Made by a program: the position numbers and the translations under genes. Of a stretch of 64,000 nucleotides of DNA, positions 33,920 to 42,167 are shown one piece after another. Origin of the DNA: DASVTU01 sp036387415 (GTDB taxonomy: Bacteria > Acidobacteriota > Blastocatellia > Pyrinomonadales > Pyrinomonadaceae); NCBI GenBank assembly GCA_036387415.1, contig DASVTU010000039.1, positions 1,116,001 to 1,180,000 of the forward strand, in the 5' to 3' direction. Numbering within the stretch: the first letter of the stretch is position 1; each line of letters opens with the position of its first letter. The notes under the pieces were generated by a model. The model was not told the origin of the DNA and made no database searches. It saw only the letters and a program-made list of their open reading frames with translations.

Positions 33920-35392
33920 GTGCGACGTTTCTACACGCTGGTTGTCATCATCGCGTTGGGCGCATCTTCGTCTCTGTCTGTGGCGCAGAATCCGTCGCCG
34001 CCGGGAGGAGCGAGGCCGCAGCAGCAGGCACAAGGCGTCGCGCCGTCGGCGACGCCTGCGGTTCCGGGTGTTTCGTCGGTTCAGGCGGAAGCCTACCGCG
34101 ACGAGGCGGCGCGCATCATCGGCGCGGCGCTGACGGACGACACCGCCTATCGACGCCTCTCGTATCTAACAGACCGCATCGGCCATCGCATCAGCGGTTC
34201 GACGCAACTCGAAACGGCGATTCGTTGGGCGGTCGATGAGATGAAGCGCGACGGTTTGGAGCGCGTGCGCGCGGAAAAGGTGATGGTGCCGCGTTGGGTG
34301 CGCGGCGAAGAGAGTCTCGAACTCATCGAACCGGAGCAGCGAAAACTCTCCATGCTCGGCCTCGGCAACAGCACGGGGACGCCGCCCGAAGGCATCACCG
34401 CCGACGCCGTGGTCGTCAGAAACTTTGACGAACTAGACCGTCTCGGCGAACGCGTGCGCGGCAAAATCGTCGTCTACAACGTGCCATTCACGACCTACGG
34501 CGCGACCGTCCGTTATCGCGGCGCAGGCGCGTCGCGGGCGGGCAAGTACGGAGCCGTCGCGGCGCTCGTCCGTTCAGTCGGCCCCGTCAGTTTGCAGACG
34601 CCGCACACTGGCGCGATGGGCTACGCCGACGCCGACCAACGGAAAATTCCCACCGCCGCTCTGACAATTGAGGGAGCAGAGATGCTGGCGCGCATGCAGG
34701 CGCGCAACGAGCGCATCCGCCTGCGTCTCAAGATGGATGCGAAATTTTTGCCCGACGCGGAATCGGCCAACGTGGTCGCGGAGTTGCGCGGGCGCGAGCG
34801 ACCGGAAGAAGTAGTGCTCGTCAGTGGACATTTCGATTCGTGGGACGTGGGACAGGGCGCGCACGACGACGGCGGCGGATGCATCGTCTCATGGGAAGTG
34901 GCGCGGCTGCTCAAGAGCCTCAACCTCCGACCGCGACGCACCATCCGCGTCGTGCTCTACACCAACGAAGAGAACGGACTGCGCGGCGGCAACGGCTACC
35001 GCGACGCGCACCGTGACGAAATCTCGAAGCACGTTCTCGCCATCGAATCCGACTCCGGCGTCTATCGTCCAGAAGGATTCGGACTCGCCGAAAACGCGTC
35101 GCCCGACGTGCGCGCGACCATCAACGAAATTGCCACGCTGCTTCGTCACATCGGCGCAGACCGCATCGCTGCCAACGGCGGCGGCGCAGACATCGGCCCG
35201 CTCATGCGCGAAGGCGTCACGGGCATGAGCCTCGACGTGGACGGCGCTCACTACTTCGACATCCACCACACGCCCGCCGACACGATGGACAAAGTTGACC
35301 CGAAAGAACTCGCCCTCTGCGTCGCCACGATGACCGTCATGGCCTACGTCGTCGCCGACATGCCCGCACGCCTCGGCCAAGCCGGAAAATAG
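33920..35392 (+). CDS. Secreted M28-family zinc peptidase
   Basis: This 490-residue protein starts at GTG, preceded by CGGAGG. It has a signal peptide (YTLVVIIALGASSSLSVAQ) and a Pro/Gln linker. A PA-type inserted domain is followed by the M28 di-zinc core: VSGHFDSWDVGQGAHDDGGG supplies His and Asp ligands, YTNEENGLRGG carries the catalytic Glu pair, and AIESDSGVYRPEGFGL and YFDIHHTPADTMDKVD supply the last ligands. It probably acts as an aminopeptidase or carboxypeptidase in the periplasm. Its gene is isolated between two word-repeat hairpins. Confidence 0.88.
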   Translation: MRRFYTLVVIIALGASSSLSVAQNPSPPGGARPQQQAQGVAPSATPAVPGVSSVQAEAYRDEAARIIGAALTDDTAYRRLSYLTDRIGHRISGSTQLETAIRWAVDEMKRDGLERVRAEKVMVPRWVRGEESLELIEPEQRKLSMLGLGNSTGTPPEGITADAVVVRNFDELDRLGERVRGKIVVYNVPFTTYGATVRYRGAGASRAGKYGAVAALVRSVGPVSLQTPHTGAMGYADADQRKIPTAALTIEGAEMLARMQARNERIRLRLKMDAKFLPDAESANVVAELRGRERPEEVVLVSGHFDSWDVGQGAHDDGGGCIVSWEVARLLKSLNLRPRRTIRVVLYTNEENGLRGGNGYRDAHRDEISKHVLAIESDSGVYRPEGFGLAENASPDVRATINEIATLLRHIGADRIAANGGGADIGPLMREGVTGMSLDVDGAHYFDIHHTPADTMDKVDPKELALCVATMTVMAYVVADMPARLGQAGK

Positions 35393-35410
35393 ATAAAAGG
35401 TAAGAGGGGA

Positions 35411-35499
35411 AACAGTTAAACGGAAAAGGGAAAAGGTTAAATGTGGAAGGGACAAAGCAAAGTCTCTGTTTCCCTTTAACCGTTTTCCCTTTAACTGTT
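35411..35499. repeat. Word-repeat hairpin (GGTTAAA/GGGAAAA type)
   Basis: AACAGTTAAA (35411-35420) pairs with TTTAACTGTT (35490-35499), and GGTTAAA (35435-35441) with TTTAACC (35475-35481). Similar A/G-rich words extend to about 35525. It lies between the peptidase and the ECF sigma gene. Confidence 0.78.
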
Positions 35500-35623
35500 G
35501 CGCCCTTTGATTTCCCTTTGATTTCCATCTTTTTTTCCGCTTCTCAAAATTCGCGGAACTTTTCCCGCCCGCCGCGCGAATCACGTAGGACAGACGGAGA
35601 GGCAAGCCGTTAACGGACAGCTA

Positions 35624-36268
35624 ATGGGCATATCTGACTCCCCCAGTGATGTGGAACTGCTGCGGCTCATGTTGGCCGGAGACGAGGATGCGTTTGTCGC
35701 GCTCTACAGGCGGCGGCAGGCGGGAGTTTACCGCTTCGCCATGCAGATGTGCGGCTCACCCACCGTCGCAGAGGACGTGACGCAAGAGGTCTTTATCGTG
35801 TTGATGCGCGAGGCACAAAAATTCGACCCCACACGCGGCTCGCTCGCTGCCTATCTCTACGGCATCGCACGCAACCACGTCTTGCGCGCGCTCGAACGCG
35901 AACGCGCTTTCGTCCCGATTGCCGACGAAGACGGAGACGCCGAAGTCGCTCCCGCGCACGAAAAGTTTATCGCGCAGACAGACCTTCTCGCAGACCTCTC
36001 GCGCAACGAGACGATTGAAAAAGTTCGACAGGCGGTGCTTGCTCTGCCCGCGCATTATCGTGAAATCGTCGTGCTGTGCGAACTCCACGAAATGAGTTAT
36101 ACGGAAGCGGCGGCGGCGCTCGGTTGTGCCGTCGGGACGGTGCGCTCGCGCCTCCATCGTGGACGCGCGATGCTGATTGAAAAACTACGCGCCAGCGTCG
36201 CCACGGAAGCGAACGACGACCAGCGTCCGACCACACACACGGCCAAAACGGTGAGGTGCTTCGCATGA
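35624..36268 (+). CDS. ECF-type RNA polymerase sigma factor
   Basis: This 214-residue sigma-70 family regulator has region 2 near residues 20-90 (DAFVALYRRRQAGVYRFAMQ, EDVTQEVFIVLMREA) and region 4 near 140-190 (LPAHYREIVVLCELHEMSYT and GCAVGTVRSRLHRGRAMLIE). Region 3 is missing, which defines the ECF class. The last codons overlap the anti-sigma gene in an ATGA junction. The following secreted protein may be a target. The sensed stimulus is not visible. Confidence 0.92.
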   Translation: MGISDSPSDVELLRLMLAGDEDAFVALYRRRQAGVYRFAMQMCGSPTVAEDVTQEVFIVLMREAQKFDPTRGSLAAYLYGIARNHVLRALERERAFVPIADEDGDAEVAPAHEKFIAQTDLLADLSRNETIEKVRQAVLALPAHYREIVVLCELHEMSYTEAAAALGCAVGTVRSRLHRGRAMLIEKLRASVATEANDDQRPTTHTAKTVRCFA

Positions 36269-37428
36269 ACTGTCAGAATTTTGAACACATCATCACCGAC
36301 CTCGCGCGCGACATCCTGATGGACGCCGCCACGCGCGAACAAGCACTCGCACACGCCGGAGATTGCGCGCCCTGCGCCGCACACCTCGCCGCCGAACGCA
36401 CGCTCTCTGCCGGATTGCGAATCTTTGCCCTCGATGCTGCCGCCGAAGTAGCGCCACCACAACAAGCTTCCGCGCGCATCGAATCAGCATTGCTCTCAGC
36501 ATTCCGCCAACATCACGGCGCGACAAAACGCGTCGCTGCCACCCCGTCGCCGGAGTCAACCATCTCCACGACACACGCCTCGACGGATTCAAACGCAACG
36601 ACGCCACACGCATCGCCCGTCGCACAGGCATCTCCGCAGACGACGCAGGAAGCCCGCTCATCCATAGCGGCTCCGGTGAGTATTCAAGAGCACGTCGCAG
36701 CGTCGCAGCAACGCGCGCGGCTTCGTCAATCATTCTCGAATCGTCAATCGTTCTTGAAGTTTGCCACGGCTGCGGCGGCGGTCGTCATCGTGGCATTGAC
36801 GACGTTCTTTGCCGCGCGCACTTGGCAAGCCGACAACGCGCCAACAAGTTTCGAGCAAGCGCGTCGTGAAGCGACCGCCGACGTTGCCGCGCCGTCTGCC
36901 GTCACGTCAGTCGCCGAGACGTTTGAGACGCCGAACGCAGACGAGTTAGCGGCGCAGTCCGGCGGAAATAAAAGCGTGATTGATGCTGCCGCCGCCGGGT
37001 TGATTGAGGATAGTTCGGAAGCGGAGGACGAGCCGCGCGCGATTCGTCAGGCATCAACAGCATCGTGGCCGCGTGCCGTGGGGACGACGACGCGCACAAC
37101 GAACTCGCGTCCGCACGCGGGCTACAGCAACGCCGGAATGAACGCGGTTGCCGCCGCAGCGAGCGACAATCGCCACGCGCGACGCGCAGGTCAATCCTCG
37201 GCGACGGGTGCGGTCGAGACGGAAATCGCCACCGATTTCTTCCCGCTCGCGGGCGCGATGACGCTCAGGCAGACGGATAGCGGCCATGTCGTGCGCGTCG
37301 AGTTGCCGCGTTCGGCGCTGGCGTCGTTCGGTCTGCCCGTCAACACGGAGCGGCTCGGCGAACGCGTCAAAGCCGACGTGCTGTTTGGCGACGACGGCAT
37401 CGCCCGCGCGATTCGTTTCGTGCGTTGA
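36265..37428 (+). CDS. Membrane anti-sigma factor with zinc-finger-like N-terminus
   Basis: This 387-residue protein starts at the ATG overlapping the sigma stop. The N-terminus (HAGDCAPCAAHLAAE) matches the HxxxCxxC pattern of ZAS anti-sigma domains. One membrane helix lies near residues 165-185 (FLKFATAAAAVVIVALTTFF). A long Ser/Thr/Ala-rich periplasmic tail ends in a small folded part (TDFFPLAGAMTLRQTDSGHV to the end). It is expected to hold the sigma factor at the membrane. The periplasmic part is not a recognised sensor. Confidence 0.75.
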   Translation: MNCQNFEHIITDLARDILMDAATREQALAHAGDCAPCAAHLAAERTLSAGLRIFALDAAAEVAPPQQASARIESALLSAFRQHHGATKRVAATPSPESTISTTHASTDSNATTPHASPVAQASPQTTQEARSSIAAPVSIQEHVAASQQRARLRQSFSNRQSFLKFATAAAAVVIVALTTFFAARTWQADNAPTSFEQARREATADVAAPSAVTSVAETFETPNADELAAQSGGNKSVIDAAAAGLIEDSSEAEDEPRAIRQASTASWPRAVGTTTRTTNSRPHAGYSNAGMNAVAAAASDNRHARRAGQSSATGAVETEIATDFFPLAGAMTLRQTDSGHVVRVELPRSALASFGLPVNTERLGERVKADVLFGDDGIARAIRFVR

Positions 37429-37537
37429 GCCATCCGGTCGCGTCGAACGAACAAGGGCGGCTCGATTCTTAAAGACGAACAGACGTTTCATCACCTCGTT
37501 ATCTTACCGTTAACCATTAATGAAAGTGAGGCACATC

Positions 37538-38671
37538 ATGAGAATACAAAAAAGATTGCTCTTGACGCTGAGCATCGTCTTCGCGTTGCAGGCGACGAGC
37601 GTCGGCGTCTTCGCGCAGGAGAAAGAGAAGTCGAAAGCGAGACAGGAGCGCGAACGCTCCATCGTCGTCGAGCAAGAGCGCATCCATGTGAACGGGCAGA
37701 CCTTCGAGCGACCACTGCCGCCGCATCTACCGGGCGGTATCGGCCACGGCGAAGACACGTTCATCTTCCTCTCGACCGAGATGAGCTTCGGCGGCAAAGT
37801 CGTCAAGGGCGCGCCCTATTCGGCGGAAGCCGTCACCGAGTTTACGCAGACGCTTGCGGACGGCAATCGCATCGTGCGTAAAAACAGCGCCACCGTCTAT
37901 CGCGACAGCGAAGGACGCACGCGCCGCGACCAGACGCTCGGCTCAATCGGCCCCTTCGCCGTCGCGGGCGACCCCTCGCAAACCTTCTTCATCAACGACC
38001 CCGTTGCCAAAGTCAACTACATCCTCGACCCGCGCACGCGCACCGCGCGCAAACTGCCTCTGCCTCCGGGAGAGCATCGTTTACCGTTCAGGATCGGCAC
38101 TGGCAGCAACGATTCTCCTGCGAAGCGCGATGTTAAAGTTCGCGTGATGCCGCCTCCGCCTAATGGCGCACCGGGCGTGCACGCGCTTCCGCCGCCTCCG
38201 CCGCCGGGCGCAGACGTGGTTGGTGGAATGAGAGTGACTGTGGACGATGATTTGAACAGCGATGCGGACGACCATGCTGCCGATATTGCGGTGGTTGAAG
38301 GCGGGGCGGCGACGTTTGAGAAAATCCCGTTTCGCAAGCCGCAGAAGGAATCGCTCGGAAAGCGCACCATCGAAGGCGTCGAAGCCGAAGGCACGCGCAT
38401 CACACACACGATTGCGGCGGGTGAAATCGGCAACGAACAGCCCATCAACATCGTCGCGGAGAGTTGGTATTCACCGGAACTACAAACGGTCGTCTTGTCG
38501 AAAAACAGCGACCCGCGCGTCGGCGAAAACGTCTATCGTCTGACCAACATCAACCGCAGCGAACCCGCGCGCACGCTCTTTGAAGTGCCCTCGGATTACA
38601 CCGTCAGAGAAATTCCGATGGGACGCGCCGTTATCGTCGATAGAAAGAAAACCGACAAAAACGACAAATAA
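37538..38671 (+). CDS. Secreted protein of unknown function
   Basis: This 377-residue protein begins at ATG 37538 (GAGG six bases upstream) with a signal peptide (RLLLTLSIVFALQATSVGVFAQ). A charged Glu/Lys/Arg segment follows, then a beta-rich region. The beta region has TEFTQTLADGNRIVRKNSATVYRDSEGR and repeats its theme later as GKRTIEGVEAEGTRITHTIA and the ending RTLFEVPSDYTVREI. A Pro-rich spacer (about 215-235) divides the two halves. Such proteins recur in Acidobacteria, but I know no function. It follows a sigma/anti-sigma pair. Confidence 0.7.
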   Translation: MRIQKRLLLTLSIVFALQATSVGVFAQEKEKSKARQERERSIVVEQERIHVNGQTFERPLPPHLPGGIGHGEDTFIFLSTEMSFGGKVVKGAPYSAEAVTEFTQTLADGNRIVRKNSATVYRDSEGRTRRDQTLGSIGPFAVAGDPSQTFFINDPVAKVNYILDPRTRTARKLPLPPGEHRLPFRIGTGSNDSPAKRDVKVRVMPPPPNGAPGVHALPPPPPPGADVVGGMRVTVDDDLNSDADDHAADIAVVEGGAATFEKIPFRKPQKESLGKRTIEGVEAEGTRITHTIAAGEIGNEQPINIVAESWYSPELQTVVLSKNSDPRVGENVYRLTNINRSEPARTLFEVPSDYTVREIPMGRAVIVDRKKTDKNDK

Positions 38672-38679
38672 CCCTTCCG

Positions 38680-38844
38680 ATTGCGGAATTCGGATTACGG
38701 ATTGTAAGAACAGGAATTCAGGAGTCAGAAGACAGAAGCCAGAAGTCAAAATTCAGGAGTCAGAAGAAACACTATTGGCGATGCGCTCGCCACTGTTTTC
38801 TTCTCTCCATTCTGACTTCTGGCTTCTACTTTTCAATCCGCAAT
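38680..38844. repeat. Extended word-repeat hairpin, about 165 bases
   Basis: The outer stem ATTGCGGA (38680-38687) pairs with TCCGCAAT (38837-38844). The main stem GAAGCCAGAAGTCA (38735-38748) pairs with 38813-38826. The inner stem TGGCGA (38776-38781) pairs with TCGCCA (38787-38792). Tandem CAGAAG words build the arms. It separates convergent genes. Confidence 0.85.
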
Positions 38845-38848
38845 TATC

Positions 38849-39922
38849 CTAAGACCAGATGCCCGGAATCGCCGTCGCACATTTGGGACACGCGCCGTCG
38901 GACGCGACTTTCATCTGCTTGATGATGTAGCCGTATCTTTCAACCAGGAGTTCGTCGCAGGTGGGACAGTAGGTGTTCTCCCAACGCTCGACGCGACCGG
39001 GCAGGTTTCCTGCGTAGACATAGCGCAAGCCCGCCGCGCGTCCGATTTCGCAGGCGCGTATGAGTTGTTCGGCGGTGGTGTTTTCGTTCGAGGTCATGTT
39101 GTAGTCTTTGTGAAACGCCGTCACGTGCCACGGAATATCGGGCGAGACGGAAGCGATGAAATCCGCCGCGCGTTTCAGTTCATCCTCCGACGCGTTGAAG
39201 CCGGGGATAACGAGCGTCACAATCTCTTCCCAGAAGCCGCGTTCGTGAACCATCTTGACAGTATCGAGAATGTTATCGACCACGCCGCCGAGTTGACGAT
39301 AGTTGCGGTCGCTCATCGACTTCAAATCAATCTTGTAGCAATCCGTCCACGGGCGCAGATAATCGAGCACCTCCGGCGTCGCGTTGCCGTTGGAGATAAA
39401 CGCCGTCTTGAAGCCTTCGGGCTTCGCCCGCTTGAAAACTTCGACCGCCCACTCCGCAGTTATCAAAGGCTCGTTATAACTCGAACCCACCATCGCCGCC
39501 CCGTAAGCATGCGCCAACGCCACTATCCTCTCCGCAGACATCCCACGCGGCGCAACACCCGCCGCGTCGTCGCGCAACGCTTGCGATGTTAACCAGTTCT
39601 GGCAATAAGAACAGTGAAGGTCGCAGCCGAGCATGCCGAAGGTGAGGGTGTCGGAGCCGGGCATGGCGTGGAAGAAGGGTTTCTTTTCGGTCGGGTCGCA
39701 GGCGATGCCGGCGACGTAGTTGGCGGGCACGCGCAGGTGTCCGCGTTCGTTGAAACGCACTTTGCAGATGCCGCGTTTGCCTTCGCGGATGAGGCAACGG
39801 TGGCCGCAGGCGTAGCAGCGCAGGTCGTCGGACGCGAGATGTTCGGTCAGTTCCGCCGCGCCCTCCATCGTCATGTCGTCCAAAACTTCGGCCAGCGAAG
39901 CGGAGCGGTCGCTCATCGGCAT
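38849..39922 (-). CDS. amrS: AmmeMemoRadiSam-type radical SAM protein (AmrS)
   Basis: This 357-residue protein has an N-terminal zinc-like cluster (RCYACGHRCLIREGKRGICK) and the radical SAM motif CDLHCSYCQN near residue 101. The TEKKPFFHAMPGSDTLTFGM stretch is typical of AmrS. A C-terminal CPTCDELLVERYG ... CPKCAT ribbon adds four cysteines. The family is often fused or linked to AMMECR1 and Memo proteins, and neither is adjacent here. The reaction is unknown. Upstream GGAGG lies eleven bases from the first ATG; a second ATG two codons in is possible. Confidence 0.85.
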   Translation of the reverse strand: MPMSDRSASLAEVLDDMTMEGAAELTEHLASDDLRCYACGHRCLIREGKRGICKVRFNERGHLRVPANYVAGIACDPTEKKPFFHAMPGSDTLTFGMLGCDLHCSYCQNWLTSQALRDDAAGVAPRGMSAERIVALAHAYGAAMVGSSYNEPLITAEWAVEVFKRAKPEGFKTAFISNGNATPEVLDYLRPWTDCYKIDLKSMSDRNYRQLGGVVDNILDTVKMVHERGFWEEIVTLVIPGFNASEDELKRAADFIASVSPDIPWHVTAFHKDYNMTSNENTTAEQLIRACEIGRAAGLRYVYAGNLPGRVERWENTYCPTCDELLVERYGYIIKQMKVASDGACPKCATAIPGIWS

Positions 39923-39980
39923 AACTCTTAAAACCTCCGAAGGAGCACGTCTGAATTATTAGGAATTCGCCATTGAAGAT

Positions 39981-40199
39981 TTAGGATTTTCCTTCTGCCG
40001 GTTTGTGCAACTGCTCGTCCTTCAACTTGTCCCACTTGTCTCGTATCTCGCCCGTCAATTCACTCGGCAGAGTTTCGACGGCCAGATTGTTGTCGGCGCA
40101 GAACATGCGCCAGAGCATGAATCGCGCGTCAAACTGCCCGGTATGTTCGGAAATTACGTTCGAGACGTTTTGCGTTTCTCCATCCTTCTGTTCTGCCAC
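39981..40199 (-). CDS. Small acidic protein of unknown function
   Basis: This 72-residue protein has a GTG start preceded at good distance by GAGGAAGG on the minus strand. The sequence is hydrophilic and helical, with the stretch GQFDARFMLWRMFCADNNLA and a Lys/Asp/Glu tail. No signal peptide or motif is recognised. It is next to amrS in the same direction. Moderate support comes from ribosome site and codon pattern only. Confidence 0.5.
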   Translation of the reverse strand: MAEQKDGETQNVSNVISEHTGQFDARFMLWRMFCADNNLAVETLPSELTGEIRDKWDKLKDEQLHKPAEGKS

Positions 40200-40673
40200 C
40201 TTGTACCTTCCTCACTCTCTTTGCAGTCTTGCCACACGCGCCCTCCGGCGGCGCACTTTATTCTATAACACTTTCGGCCAACGACGCTCACGCGCCCCAC
40301 CACTTCTGATGCGCGCGACCGTGTTTGTCCATAATTTCGTCCCGAATTGTCCGTAATTTCATCCGTCTCATCAACACATAGTCCGACTCATCACGAACCC
40401 CAACCGCCTCGTCACAAGATTATTTACAACTCCATGCGTGGTCGATAGATTCTCGACGCAGAGCCTCCCCAGACTCAAGAAGCGTGTGCGTCAGACACGC
40501 CAGAGAGACAGACGCTTTTCTCGCCTTCCGACCTTTGAATCGTTCCCGCGCCGATTCACGAAGGAATGTCTCTACGATTCAGACGGAAAACAAAATCATG
40601 TCGAACATGACTCCGCCTTGTGCACATGCTTCAACCATTCAATGCTAACCCCACTTTGAAAAGGAGAGTTCCC
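40200..40673. other. 474-base intergenic segment
   Basis: No gene is convincing. Two 17-base near-copies lie 22 bases apart: TGTCCATAATTTCGTCC (40326-40342) and TGTCCGTAATTTCATCC (40348-40364). They could be operator or iteron-like sites. An excellent ribosome site, AAGGAG, precedes the next gene. No clear -35/-10 pair was found. Confidence 0.4.
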
Positions 40674-40931
40674 ATGAGGAAAAGACTGGTTCTCTTGGTC
40701 GCGTTAATAGTGATTTTGTTCTCTCTCTCGTCGCCCGCCCCCGCGAGTCTTTCTTGCTCCGGCGATAACTGCGGCTGCGGCTATTACGCGCAGCAATGCC
40801 GCGATGAATGCACACAGACGGGAGGCGGCCTGCCGTGTATGCGTGCATGTAATCAGGAATCGATAGACTGCTCCATCGCGTGTTGTAGCCCCGATGGTGG
40901 CCCGCCATGTCCGTACTGGTGGTGTCAGTAA
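40674..40931 (+). CDS. Small secreted protein with twelve cysteines
   Basis: This 85-residue precursor starts at ATG 40674 with AAGGAG upstream. A signal peptide (RLVLLVALIVILFSLSSPAPA) leaves a roughly 60-residue mature peptide with 12 cysteines, at mature positions 3, 8, 10, 17, 21, 30, 34, 41, 45, 46, 54 and 59. Three CxxxC units are seen (17/21, 30/34, 41/45). The ending PYWWCQ is aromatic. An even cysteine count after export suggests a disulfide-knotted peptide; metal binding is also possible. I recognise no family. It is isolated between two gene-poor stretches, and a short GC stem and a large folded segment follow. Confidence 0.7.
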   Translation: MRKRLVLLVALIVILFSLSSPAPASLSCSGDNCGCGYYAQQCRDECTQTGGGLPCMRACNQESIDCSIACCSPDGGPPCPYWWCQ

Positions 40932-40948
40932 GCTGTGTTGAATAAATC

Positions 40949-41110
40949 CCGGTGTTAAGTCACCGGAAGACCTGAGCGGATTTCGTTTGAGTTACCGACC
41001 TGGCCGCTTAACTGACTGTTGGCCTCCGGTTTCGACTTGCCACCGAAGACCAACGGCTCTCCCCTAAGCGACGGTAAAAACAACTGAAATCCGCTCCGGC
41101 TTTTATAACT
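40949..41110. other. Strongly folded non-coding segment after the cysteine-rich gene
   Basis: A leading hairpin, CCGGTG / CACCGG (40949-40954, 40961-40966), is followed by nested stems. These are GAGCGGATTTC (40974-40984) with GAAATCCGCTC (41086-41096), TTACCG (40992-40997) with CGGTAA (41072-41077), CGCTTA (41005-41010) with TAAGCG (41065-41070), and an inner TTCG/CGAA stem-loop. CTTTTATAA follows on the plus strand. It may be a structured RNA, a 3'-UTR terminator or a small palindromic element. It matches no riboswitch I know. The rest of 40932-41231 is empty. Confidence 0.55.
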
Positions 41111-41231
41111 GACGAGACGGCGAAACAGCATGAATCTCATGTGCGGACAGAGATTGATGCGGGGTTGATGCGGGGCTGACGCTGGATGAAAAAAGAGGTC
41201 GGGATTTTGTTTAGGACGGTAGGGCTTTTGT

Positions 41232-42167
41232 TTAGGAGACGTTGCCGACGAGATATTTGGCTCCGGTCGGTTCGCGCGTGCCCTGCGCGGGTTCGAGTGT
41301 GACGGCGAAGATTTTGGTGTCGAGTCCTTCGGGCGGTGCTTGGTCGCGCAACGTGGCGCGGCCTGCGTTGTCGGTCGTGAAGACTCTGCCGGGAAGCGGA
41401 CGGCCTCCGGCGATGAACCAGAGTTGATAAGCTTTGCCTGCGGGTGCGGGCGGCAGACCCGAAGCGAGAAGCAAGGCGCGTCCGGTGCGTCGGTCGTAGG
41501 CGATGGTGGCGTGTGCGGCGGGTGCCGACTCCGTGCCTGCGAGGGCGGTCATGCGCGCGTCGGGCGCGGAGAGTAGTTCGGTGGTTTCGCGTTCGCGTGC
41601 GAGCATTTGGCGTTCGCGCGCGAGTTCTTCTTCTGTCCGGCTGACGCGCCCGGAGAGACTCGCAAGTTCGCCCTCCGTCCGCTTCTTGTTCGTCCAGACG
41701 ACGAAGAGCGCCGAGGCCAACGCGACGATGATGAGCGAAGCGGCAATCGCGCCCGACGTGAAGGCCGCGCGGCTCAACATGATGTGACGACGGCTATCGC
41801 GCGCTTTTTCAAAAGAGACGACGTTTGAATCACCATCCGACTCCTCATCCGTCGGGCGAGACGCAACGACATTGCCCGCGTCCTCATCCGTCTGTCGAGA
41901 TTCGAGAACGTTTGAAGCAGGAGAATCTCCATCGGCGGCGTCGGCTGTTTTGATATGTTCGATGATGCGCGCGCGCAAGTGTGCGGATGGTTTGACGGGC
42001 GCGACGGTGTGCGCGAGCATGGCGGCTACTTCGTGCATCTCGCCGAGTTCGGCGCGGCACTCAGGACACGCGGAGATATGCGCGCGAAGTTCCTCCTGCG
42101 CGGCGGTCTCGTCGAGCGCGCCGAGCGCGTCGAGCGGGAGCATCTCTTTGTAGTCTTCGTGGTTCAT
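41232..42167 (-). CDS. Anti-sigma factor, RskA type
   Basis: This 311-residue membrane protein has an N-terminal zinc-binding anti-sigma domain (HISACPECRAELGEMHEVAA, HxxxCxxC), a variable linker and one membrane helix (AFTSGAIAASLIIVALASAL, near 138-157). A short coiled coil is followed by the RskA C-terminal domain with TIAYDRRTGRALLLASGLPP, GKAYQLWFIAGGRPLPGRVF and the final VTLEPAQGTREPTG. The start ATG overlaps the sigma stop by one base. It should release its sigma factor on periplasmic proteolysis, as in the SigK/RskA group. Confidence 0.88.
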   Translation of the reverse strand: MNHEDYKEMLPLDALGALDETAAQEELRAHISACPECRAELGEMHEVAAMLAHTVAPVKPSAHLRARIIEHIKTADAADGDSPASNVLESRQTDEDAGNVVASRPTDEESDGDSNVVSFEKARDSRRHIMLSRAAFTSGAIAASLIIVALASALFVVWTNKKRTEGELASLSGRVSRTEEELARERQMLARERETTELLSAPDARMTALAGTESAPAAHATIAYDRRTGRALLLASGLPPAPAGKAYQLWFIAGGRPLPGRVFTTDNAGRATLRDQAPPEGLDTKIFAVTLEPAQGTREPTGAKYLVGNVS

